Origin: Bos javanicus
Taxonomy: Eukaryota; Chordata; Mammalia; Artiodactyla; Bovidae
Direction of reading: 5' to 3'
Length of the DNA stretch: 64,000 nucleotides
Assembly: GCF_032452875.1 (NCBI RefSeq)
Contig: NC_083877.1
Span: 45,805,724 to 45,869,723 of the forward strand
Part shown: in pieces, positions 25,101 through 37,100 of the stretch
How positions within the stretch are numbered: the stretch's first letter is position 1
Layout: the number at the start of each line of letters is the position of its first letter
Translations under genes and position numbers: made by a program
Notes under the pieces: model-generated
The model's input: only the letters and a program-made list of their open reading frames with translations
The model's database searches: none
Told to the model about the DNA's origin: nothing

Positions 25101-28100
25101 CTTCTGAAACACACAAATTTACTCAGTCAAGCATGTGGAGAAAGCCGGCAAGTAACTTAAAACTATCCTCAGACAAATATTTGCTCTCATGATATTGGAA
25201 ATTAACTTTTCTATTTTGGTCCTTTATTTAGATATCAACCTGGTAAAAGCTTATCAGAAGTATACCGTTGTGTGTACAAAGTTCGAAGTCGTTTACTTGC
25301 TTGCAAGAACCTTGAACTTATTCAGACCAGGTCATCGTCAAGAGACAGATGGGTAAAGTTGGAAATCAGTTAATTTCTCTTATTTTTCTGCAAGCTATAA
25401 GAGATAGCTCCATGTTGGTTTATGTGAAGGGGAAAAAAATGTGCCTTAGTTATTGCAGATGTTCAATAAATGTTGAATAGTTCTTTTTCTAGTGAAACAA
25501 ATAGGATAAGTAGAAAATTGAGATTTATTTAGCCACTTATTTATCAAGTGTGATATGGCTTCTGAGAGTTTATATATTCTTAGGCCATATAGGTAATAAC
25601 AAATTGTCCAAATCATATGAAATATTATTCCTTTATTTTACATTGATCAGACAACATTTGAATTATCCTATTTGATTTGGGGTGCCATAACTTATAAGGG
25701 ATATTAAACTACCTTAGATTGGTTAATCATCTTATACAAGAACTGGAAAATGTCAAAAATGTTTAGATTAGAAAATGAAAACAAAGGGGAGTCTCATGTT
25801 AGCCGCCTTAAAGATACTTAAAGGGCTTCATGCAGGAGAGGAAATAAACATGTTCCCTGTTGTTCCAGAGGACACAGGTAGGACCAAAGGGTAACAACTG
25901 AGTGAAGAATGAATGTAAGGAAAAAAGCCTTCTAATGATTAGAGTTGCCTACCACTGGAGGTAAAGATTAAAAGCTTTTATTAAGGATGTTCTAGAAGTA
26001 ATTCTTACAACAAAATTGAAATGATTTCTGAAGTGCTTGATAATTCTGATAACATGATCCTATAATTATGAGTGTAGCTTGATACATATATATAATTATA
26101 CATATAAATTTCTTTGAAACTTTCTTTGAAGCTTCATAACTCCATTATATAGATCTTAGATTTTAAAAACCAAACTTTATCTCTGCATTTGTATTATAGT
26201 ATTCTTTTAGCATGCACTGATTTAATATTTGTGGATCTGATTATTTGTGAGTGACCTTGAAAGCCCATCAGAGAAGGCAATGGCACCCCACTCCAGTACT
26301 CTTGCCTGGAAAATCCCATGGGCAGAGGAGCCTGGTAGGCTGCAGTCCATGGGGTCGCTAAGAGTCAGACACGACTCAGCGACTTAACTTTCACTTTCAC
26401 TTTGAAAGCCCATGAAATGTGTTAATCAGCCATTTTGTTGAAGCTCACATTTGAAACCTAGCATATTGTGAGGATACATGACTTATGTTTTGTGCAAGTC
26501 TGACTGACTGCTCAGTATCCCCATCTAACCATGAATCACACCTATAATAAGGACTCTTTTCTTTAGATGACTACTAGGTATCATAACCACCATGGGGAAT
26601 AACATTGTCCTTATCAGATTTCTAACTTCTGGTTTCTTCAAGGGCCAAGTGAGAAAATAATTAAAAAATAATACGTTTATGTAACTGAAATTTGCTAAGA
26701 GAGTATAACTTAAATATTTTCACCAATAAAAGGTTAAAAAGCACTGTTTTGTTTTAAATTAGAATTATTAAACATTCATACAGAGTAGCAATAACATATA
26801 CAACTTGAGGGAGACTGAATAGAATTAAATTTCATGTTCTTTAATTACCTTTTATGCTTATTGTCGTACTCAGGTCATTTTAATTTAGCAGTTTACAGCA
26901 GAACAATCAAAATGTTGAGGAAGAGAGCTTAGTGAGTTGTCTCTATACATTTTTTCTAATCTCTTCAGATTTATCCAGTATATCTTTTGTGTTTTTGTGG
27001 TAAAATTTGTAAGTTCTTATTGCTGTTAACATTATTTTTCATGATAAAGAATCAAGGTTTTAATGATTTTTTCAAAATTAAAATATATATATTTAGTGTA
27101 GCTCTGATTATTTCTTTAAGATCTCGGAAAACCAAGACTCCGCAGATGTTGATCCTCAGGAGCATTCATTTACCCGGACCATTGATGAAGAAGCTGAAAT
27201 GGAAGAACAGGCTGAGCGAGATCGGGAAGAAGGACATCCAGAGCCAGAGGATGAGGAGGAAGAACGAGAACACGAAGTGATGACAGCTGGCAGTGAGTAC
27301 ACCCTTTGCTTTACAGATACACACTGTGGCATTCTTTCTGGTAGGGAAACTGACTACAGAAGAGAGAGGCAAACATTTCTTTAGAGTTTTTCTAAAAGGA
27401 TCCTATCTTGATGATCTGGTTAGCTAATGTTTCAGCTCTTAAAACTGTGTTAGTTCCATTCAAGCTATTGGATTGGGGGTTTGGGGCTGAAAAGCTGTAT
27501 ATGCAGGCTTTTGGAAATAGTACCTGTTTCACTAAGTTTCATTCATGAAGTGATGCCCATGAGTCATTGAATCAGATCAGATCAGATCAGTCGCTCAGTC
27601 GTGTCCAGAGACTAGGGTCGTGTCCATTGAATAGGGTCATTCAAACTATGTTCTCTAGGGGTACCAAATTGTCCATTCACCTGACTGACTTCTAAGTGGT
27701 GAGGAGGAGAGAGACCATACGCAGAACTTTTTAAATTATAAACTTCACCCACTGACTATACTGCTGTTTTCAGTAGAAAGCAAGAGACAATATTGTTGGT
27801 TGAGAATATTACATGAGAATGTTATTGGCTGGTGAATGACATTTTTCATGCTTTTATATTATAAGGCTACAGGTAGTTTTAAAATGTAATCATTTAAATG
27901 TTTAAAGAGAAATCCCAAAACTTTTAAATATTTGTTAGTATTTTTTGAGTGATTTGGCTATGTCAAGTTAAAGTATATATTCAGTTTCGTAGCCTAAAAC
28001 ATGGCCATCTCTGCATTTGGTGTTGAGGTTGTCTATATTCTTCAGTTTGACACTTAATTTGTTACCGGTTTATTTGTGTTTTGCATATTTCTAAAAATGA

Positions 28101-31100
28101 TTTTGAGACAGCTCAAAACAAGGCCAAAGCCTATTAAAACAAGAAAAAATATAAGGTCCAAATGGAGAAGAGGGAATTAGAGATGAAGAATAGGAGGATA
28201 ATTATAATTATATACAATATAGTTTTGAGGGGTGCCTTACCACGTGGCCAGGGATTGAACCTGGGTCCCGGCAGCGAGAGTGATGCTGAGTCCTAACCAT
28301 TGGACCACCGGGGAATTCCCAGAGAACAGTTATAGTTTTAAAACCTAGGCTGAGGGAACATTTTTGGATGAGCTTAAGGTTGGACGTAAGTTTGAGTGAA
28401 CTCCGGGAGTTGGTGATGGTCAGGGAGGCCTGGCGTGCTACGATTCATGGGGTCACAGAGTCAGACACTACTGAGTGACTGAACTGAACTGAACTGAAGG
28501 TTTAGTTTAGAAATTCCTGAAAGCAAAGACTAAAGGGGAAAAGCACAGTAACAAAATATAACTTCAATTACTGTGTAATAAAGCATTATAGTTAACCAGA
28601 GTGTAATAATTTTTAAACTAAATACTGTTTTTGAGTATCAATTATATGCTGGCCTTTGGATCAAATGCTTCACATAGATTAACTCATAATCCTCTCAGTC
28701 TTATCAGATGATTTCTAGTATTACCTTGTTCTAAAGATGGACAAACTCAGGTTTAAGGAGGGAAAATTATGTGCCTAGGGCCACAAGTAGTAGCAGCTGA
28801 AATTAGAACCAAGTCTGCCCAGAATTCCAATGACAATTCTCTTTATTACTTTAACTGGTTTCCAGCTCTGGACTGTTAGTTCATTGGTTTGTTTTTCTTA
28901 GAAATAAGGGACTTTAAATAGCATAATGAATATATTATCATAATACCTTGAAATATACAGATCTATTTTAAAGTTTGTATTTCCGTATTTGGAGAAGGAA
29001 ATAGCAAACGTCTTGCCTGGGAAAACTCATGGACAGAGGAGCCTGACGGGCTACAGTCCTTGGGGTTGCAAGACTCAGACATTACTTAGTGACTAAACCA
29101 CCAGTACCACCACTTCCATATTAATAGATGACCCTAGTATTTTACCAACTTTTTTGCCTAGTTTCTCCGTTAAAAATACCACCTTCACTCAAATTTGAGC
29201 AAAATATTCTTTTCCTCTTGTGAAATATCTACCACTGCATCAGAACCTTATTAAACCCACTGACTTTTTACACTTGTAAATTGGGGAGGGCTGGCATTAG
29301 ATGGACATTTAGTAGAATCCAATTCTGTTTCAGCAAAGACCTTTAATGGTTGTGCTTATTTAATATGTTCAAAATACAACAACGTGTAGATGTTAGGAAT
29401 TATATGGACTTTGGAAGGGGAAAAAGAGCTTTTCATTTAAACTAATGCAACTTAAACTTTGTCTTTTTCTCTTGTATCCTGACAATTTTCAAACCAAGGT
29501 TGTGAACATTTCAGAAATGGGCAGTTATTTTTATCTAACCCAGTGGTTCTCAAACTATGATGGCCTTCAAAATCAGCTGGAGGGCTTGTTCAAACACAGA
29601 TTGCTGGCTCCGTGCCTAGAGCTTCTGATTTAGACAGTCTGAGTGAGGCACAGTATTTTTCATTTCTAGCAAGTGCCTGGATGATGTTGATGCTGCTCTT
29701 CTGGAACCACACTTTGCAAACTACTGATCCAACTCATAAGAGTAGAAATAGAATCAACCAAATCTGAATTCTATAAAGGCATGAGTATTTCCTATTGTAA
29801 TTTTTATAAGTTTAGTATTATACATATATTTTTGGTAAAATTTTTACTTAGATGCTGTATTTAATGTCTAAAAAATAATTTTCCCTCTTTCAGTAAGTTT
29901 TTGGTCCAAACTTTTTGACTATTTTTATTGTTATTTTCTTTGCTCTTCTCTCCCCATGTGTTAAGACCTTGTTTTTGTGTTGCATGTTACAGAAATCTTT
30001 CAGTGTTTCCTCTCAGCCCGTGAAGTAGCTCGTAGCCGAGATCGAGATAGAATGAACAGTGGGGCAGGGTCTGGGGCTCGAGCTGATGATCCACCTCCTC
30101 AGGCTCAGCAAGAGCGAAGGGTGAGCACAGACCTTCCTGAGGGTCAGGATGTGTACACTGCTGCCTGCAACTCCGTGATCCATCGATGTGCCCTGTTAAT
30201 ATTAGGAGTAAGTCCTGTGATTGAGGAGCTTCAGAAGCGAAGGGAAGAAGGACAGTTGCAGCAGCCTTCCACAAGTACCTCTGAAGGGGGTGGACTTATG
30301 ACCAGGTGGGACTGAGTAGAAACTTAAAACATTTCTTCTCCCTTTGTTTCTGTATGCACTGAAATGATTTATTCTGAGGTTAACACAGACATGGAGGAGG
30401 AAATACAAATTGACAGATGAATTTAATGTATAGAGTGATCCTAGTTCAACCTGGAGTATAAATTTCTGATTAAATGAGACAGCACAGTTTTTCATACATA
30501 TAAGCAATAGTAGTTGAGAAACATATTAAAATATTTGCATATCTCTGTAATTGATTAAGTAGACTTTGTACTTAGACCTAACTGAGAGCCAGGATTTTCC
30601 ATCAGCAGTCATAATTACTCTTCACTGTGTGTGTGTTTTATCTCTATGCTGCTAGTTCCATTCAATTTTATGTTCACTAACAGTCCCAAATCGAAAAACT
30701 TTTCTTTGTGCATGTGAGACAGGAGTGAAAGTCTTACTGCAGAGAGCCGGCTAGTCCACGCAAGTCCAAATTATAGACTGATCAAATCGAGGAGTGAATC
30801 TGATTTGTCTCAGCCTGAATCAGATGAAGAGGGTTACGCACTGGTAGGTATACCTAGATTCAGTAAAGGATTTTTGTATAAATACATAAGAGTTTGGTTA
30901 GAGTAAGTAATATACATTTGTTTTAGACAAAAATGTTTTTTTAAAAAGAACTTTTAAGAGAAATGAGATAACTTTATTGCATAGGTATTTATCACCTGTA
31001 TGTTAGTGACTCTCAGATTACTTTCTTTAGCCCTGACTTCTTCCTAAACTCAAAGTTCGTGTATCTCACTCCCTGATGGACATTCTACCTGAACATGTCA

Positions 31101-34100
31101 GGTGACCACAATCTTAACCTATCCAAAAATAAACTGGTTTTTCTCCCAAACCTGTTCTTTCCCATCCAGTATCTTAGTATTAACTCCCCAGGCTGGAAAC
31201 ATAAGTTCATTCTTGCCTCTGCTGCTGCTGCTAAGTCGCTTCAGTCATGTCTGACTCTATGTGACCCCATAGACGGCAGCCCACCAGGCTCCCCCATCCC
31301 TGGGATTCTCCAGGCAAGAACACTGGAGTGGGTTGCCATTTCCTTCTCCAATGCGTGAAAGTGAAGTCGCTCAGTCGTGTCCGACTCCTAGCGACCCCAT
31401 GGACTGCAGCTTACCAGGCTCCTCCGTCCATGGAATTTTCCAGGCAAGAGCAGTGGAGTGGGTTACCATTGCCTTCTCCGCATCCTTGCCTCTACTTTTT
31501 CTTGTTTCTTGGTCCTCCTCACTCTGCACAGTCCAATTAGTCCGACCTTGAAAATTTTACTCCTAATACCTTTCTAATATGTCCTGTCCATCCTTCCTGC
31601 CACTGTTCTGTCTCAAATTTTTCTTCTCTTTTGCCTGGCCTAGTACAAAACCTTCAAACTGGTTCCCTCTCTTGTCTTATACCTGTCTTCAACATTTCAC
31701 TAGAATAATATTCCTGAAATGCAAATCTGTTTTTACCTCCTCTACTTAAAATCTTTCAGTAGCTCTCAGTTACCTATCAAAAAAGCCTCAGGATTTGGAT
31801 TGCAGGCATTTAAGGTAAAAATCAAAGAAATGAGATGCTGATCTATATAAGAAGTAGGAAGTAATGTGTGCTGTAGTGTGATGGGTTAAATAAACTACAG
31901 AATGAGAACAGTCTGATAGCTTCTATTTGGGTAGCTTTGGACTTGGAATTGATAGCTAGATTTTCATTTTGACTGTTCCTGTGCCTTTTATGTGAATCTG
32001 TATGTGCTACTTTACCTCTCTGGGCCTTAGTGTCCCATTGTGTGATACGAGGATAGTAGTGCCTGTTGTGTATGTGGTAATGTGTTAGACTTGACTACTG
32101 TTTTAGACTTGGCTACTGACCCTGATTCTACTGCTGAAGAGCTTTTTTTTTTTTTTTAACATTTTTTTGGAGAATAATTGCTTAACAATGTTGTGTTGGT
32201 TTCTGCCTTACAACAATGTGAATTAGCCATAAGTATATATATATATATGCTGCTAAGTCGCTTCAGTCGTGTCCAACTCTGTGCGACCCCATTGATGGCA
32301 GCCCACCAGGCTTCCCCATCCCTGGGATTCTCCAGGCAAGAACACTGGAGTGGGTTGCCATTTCCTTCTCCAATGCATGAAAGTGAAAAGTGAAAGTGAA
32401 GTCACTCAGTCGTGTCCGACTCTAGCGACCCCATCGACTGCAGCCTACCAGGCTCCTCCGTCCATGGGATTTTCTAGGCAAAAGTACTGGAGTGGGGTGC
32501 CATTGCCTTCTCCAATATAAATAAATAAATAAATAAATAAATAAATATCCCCTCTTGAGCTTCCTTCCCTCCTACTCCCCACCTTTTATCCTATCCCTCT
32601 AGGGGGATAGGATAGCACAAAACACAGCCTGAGTTCCCCAGTGACTTCCCACTAGCTATCTGTTTTATACTTGGTGATGTATATATATTTCAGTGCTACT
32701 CTCTCAATTCATTCCACCCTCTCTTTTCCCCTGCTGTGCCTACAAGTTCATTCTTTAGATCTGCATCTCTATTTCTGCCCTACAAATAGGTACATCAGTA
32801 CCATTTTTCTAGGTCCATATATATGCATTAATATATGATATTTATTTTTCACTATCTGATTTACTTCACTCTGTCTAACAGGCTCTAGGTTCATCTACCC
32901 CAGTTCAACTGACTCAAATTCGTTCCTTTCTATGGCTGAGTAATATTCCACTGTATACATGTACCACATCTTTATCTATTCATCTGTCGATGGACATCTA
33001 GGTTGCTTCCATGTCCTGGCCATTGTGAATAGTGCTGCAATGAACACTGGGGTACATGTGTCTTTTTAAATTGTGGGTTTCTCAAGCAAACCCAGTAGTG
33101 GGTTTGCTTGGTCATATGGTAGATTTATTCCTAGTTTTTAAAGGAATCTCCATGCTATTCCCCATAGTGGCTGTATCAGTTTACATTCCCACCAACAGTA
33201 CTAGGGTTCCATTTTCTCCACATCCTCTCCAACATTTATTTTTTGATGATGGCCATTCTGACCAGTGTGAGGTGATACCTTCCTGTAGTTTTGGTTGGCA
33301 TTTCTTTAATAAGGAGCGATGTTGAGCATCTTTTCAAGTGTTTGTTGACCATTTGTATATCTCCTTTGGAGAAATGTCTGTTTAGATCTTCTTCCTGTTT
33401 TTTATTGGGTTATGTGCTTTTCTGATATTGAACTGCATGAGCTGCTTGAATATTTTGGAGATTAATCCTTTTTCAGTTGCTTTATTTGCAATTATTTTCT
33501 CTTATTATGAAGGTTGTCTTTTCATCTTATTTATAATTTCCTTTGCTGTGCAAAAGCTTTTAAGTTTAATTAGGTCCCATTTGATTATTTTTGTTTTTAT
33601 TTCCATTTACTCTAGGAGGTGGGTCAAAGAGGCTCTTGCTGTGCTTTATGTCAAGGAGTGTTCTGCCTGTGTTTTCCTTCAAGAGTTTTATAGTTTCTAG
33701 CCTGTAGTTTTTGGATGGATTAATGCAGTCCATTTTTAGCTCTGAAATTCCTCTCTTGTGTGAACAGAGAAAATAGATGTGAAAGTGTTTTTGAGAAGTA
33801 TGGAATGCTACATAAATATGAAGCTATTGTTTAAAAGAAACTTCTAAGTGTGAAAGATTCCTCCTCTAGGAAGGTTTAACAGTGTCTTCAAGCAAGTTTC
33901 ATTGTATGTTTTTGTTTGTTCTTCCTCCTTTTCTTCTTCATTCCCATTAGTATCTCTGTGTCCTGATTTCACATTCTCAGTCTTACCATCTACTGAGAAT
34001 TCCTTTCTGTCCTTTTGATTTTCCAAGTTGATCAGTCTCTTTATTTATTCTCCTAACTGTGACAATTCTCAGAACTTCCAGTGACTTATAGGGATCTGTA

Positions 34101-37100
34101 CCATTCTATATATCCTGGTCTCACTCCTTTCTGGTCTCCTCTGCTGCTCCTCTCCTCCTTGATGACCCTCCTTCTTGCCACACTGACCTCTTGGGTTTTC
34201 CGTGAACATACCACACAGCTTCCCCATAGGACCTTTACATGGCTGTTTTTTCTAATTGTAATACTGTTGTCTGCAGGCAGATGCCCTTATTTCAAGCCTT
34301 TGTTCCAATGTTACTTTTTTGGTGATGCCTACCCTGACCACTCTATTTGAAACTTCAGTTTGCTCTCCTTTTCAGATGTTCACTCATTGTCCACTTTGCC
34401 TTGTTCTGTCCCTCCCACTCTACCCCCACAGTGAAAATGAAAGTCACTCAGTTGTGTCCGACTCTTTGTGACCCCATGGACTATACAGTCTATGGAATTC
34501 TCCAGGCCAGAATACTGAAGTGGGTAGCCTTTCCCTTCTCCAGGGGATCTTCCCATACCAGGGATTGACCCAGGGTCTCTGGCATTGCAGGTGGATCCTT
34601 TACCAACTGAGCTAGCTATCAGGGAAGCTGATATCCAGGTCTCCTGCATTTTCTGCATTGCAGGTGGATTCTTTACCAGCTGAGCCACAAAGGAAGCCCA
34701 GGAATACTGGAATGGGGAGCCTATCCCTTCTCCAGCAGCTCTTCCTGACCCAGGGTCTCCTGCATTGCAGATGGATTCTTTACCAACTGAGTTATCAGGG
34801 AAGCTGATACCCGTCCCCCGCCCCCACTCCCACTCCCACCCCCCGCCGAGTACCTAGCATTATTTAGTTGCTGTATTTATCAGTTTCTCTTAGCCTACAC
34901 TAGAATATAAGTTCCCTGAGGACAGAAATGTTTGCTGATTTTTTCATGGCTGTATCTCAAGTACCTGTAGTGCTTGGCACACAGTAGATAGTCATTAAAT
35001 ATTTTTTTAAAAAATGAATATTTGATCTATTTTGGTAAAATTTCTGTGCCTATTTGTTCTTTCAGCACTTTAATTTAGGCCCTTGTTACCTTTGCCTAAA
35101 ATGGGTAGTTTTCAAATTGATCTCCCTGCCTTTTCCAGTCCCTCTCCTTCGATATTGCTGCCAGAGCTGGAGCTCTTAAAAACACCCAAAACAAGAACAC
35201 ACTTCAACAGCAGAACACCTGCTGGTCATGCTACTTTCTTATTCATGCTACCTTCTTATTAAAAAAAAAAAAACAAAAAACCAAAAAAACTCAGCGACTG
35301 CCCAGAAATCAAAGATTCTGGAAAATGTTACCTGCCTGCTTTTGAAGCACGTTTCCTTGAAGTAACCTGCAGTTTTGCCATAGCATAGTAGTCCATCCGC
35401 CAGACCCCAAACATACCTTTTGGGCCTCTGCTCAATGATTGTTTGCCTTAAATGTCCTTTTCCTTTGTTGATGAAGTCTTGCCTTTCTTCTAAGGACTGG
35501 TTAAAATGTCACCTCTTCCAAAAGTTTACCTAAGATTACTCAACAGTGACTTTGTTGTTTCCCTGGCAGTTTGTTAGTAGCTCTAATAAACCACTAATGA
35601 TTTGTCTCATGTTGGACTTACTTAATTTTTAAAAAATTTTATTTATTAATTTTTAAATTTTTGGCTGCACTGGAACTCTGTTGCTGCTTGTGAACTTTCT
35701 CTAGTTGTTGGATTTACTTATATATTATTAGTATTTCTTTCCAATAGACCTCTTCAGAGTTCTAGAGTTCCTTTTTTAGCGCCCCTCATATTTCCAACAT
35801 TGTGCTTTGCACATTGTAAATAATTGACAATTATTTCAACTGATATGAAAAGGTAAAAAATGAGAGTTAAAGTGGCATACTTTTTGGAAATAAACAATGA
35901 AATCTGATTTAATCACAAAACTGTTTATTTTGATCTGGGGCCTGACACTTTTAGCTTTCTGAGCTCCAGCATTTTTATCTTTGAGATGGGGAATATCTCT
36001 GCCTGTTATGCTTGCCTCCCTGGGTTGTTGTGAAAAACAAGTTTAGGAATACAATTTAAACTGAAAATGCTGAAAGTTATGTTTTCACAACATAATAGGA
36101 AGATGAATAAATGGAGGTGGGTTGAACTTAGGTCTAACTGCCAAGTCTGGTTTCTATAGTTTAAAAAAAATTAATAAACATAATTTTAAAAAAGATAGAC
36201 TTTTGATCATCTTTTATGGAATATTTAGAGAGATAGTGTCATAAGAAGTGGAAAAATCAAGAATAGAGAGAGCAAATTCTCTTGTTGATGAGGAGACCTA
36301 GGCTGAGCCTTCAGTTTTGAGCCTCACATAGACAAAGAGGACCAAGCCATGGGGGCAATGTGAAATTTTCCAGCTGAAATATGTTACCCTTCTGTCTGAG
36401 TTCATTTAGGATTATCATTCATATCTTTAACATCTAGTAGTACTTATTTATCCTGAATTGTTAATGAATGAAATGCTTTCTTAAAATAACTGAAGTTAAT
36501 CAGCTTAATGCTAAACCTGTGTTTTAATCTTCTTTTATAAAGAGTTTTATGTGATATATTATCTGTTTCTCTTGTTTTAGTAAACAGAGAAACCTAAGTC
36601 AACAGTTACACAGTTAAACCCAAGTTTAACTGTTTGATTCGCAAATGTTGTACTTACCATCATTTCTTACTATACTCTCCTAATCTACCTCCCTCATTTC
36701 CCTACCCACTTCTTTCACAAAAAAATGGATTTACCATTCAAAAGTAAATACTATTTATAAAAGTATAAGAGAATGAATTAGGACTAGAAGAAGCTGAGAG
36801 AGGAAAATAAAGTCCTGAGTAAGATTTGCATACCTCCTCTTGTATCCTGTAATGTTCTCCTAGATATGGGCCACTGAATAGGAAAAATATGAGTTGCATG
36901 GTTCACAATGACTAAAAGATAAAAACAAAAAGTAAAAAGTTTTTATTTTCGAGAAAAACTGAGATATTTCTGGTTCTGAGGCCTGAGATAAATTTCTTCA
37001 GTAATCCCTAACGGCAAAGGTACTGTTTGATAAAAATGTTACATTGCATGACATGGTAATATTTTCAGGTATCATGACAACTCTTCGTTGTTTTTTCCAG

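Larger units (their letters stand above)
27293..29992. other. Intron 14
   Basis: Several small ruminant and mammalian repeat pieces. 27605-28230 and 29740-29992 show nothing recognised. Confidence 0.65.
32140..33720 (-). mobile_element. L1 3' half, antisense, split by BOV-A2
   Basis: tttttttggagaataattgc ... cttcccactagctatctgtt ... gagtaatattccactgtata ... ctggccattgtgaatagtgc. Reversed L1 3' UTR and ORF2 end, with many stops. Confidence 0.8.
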
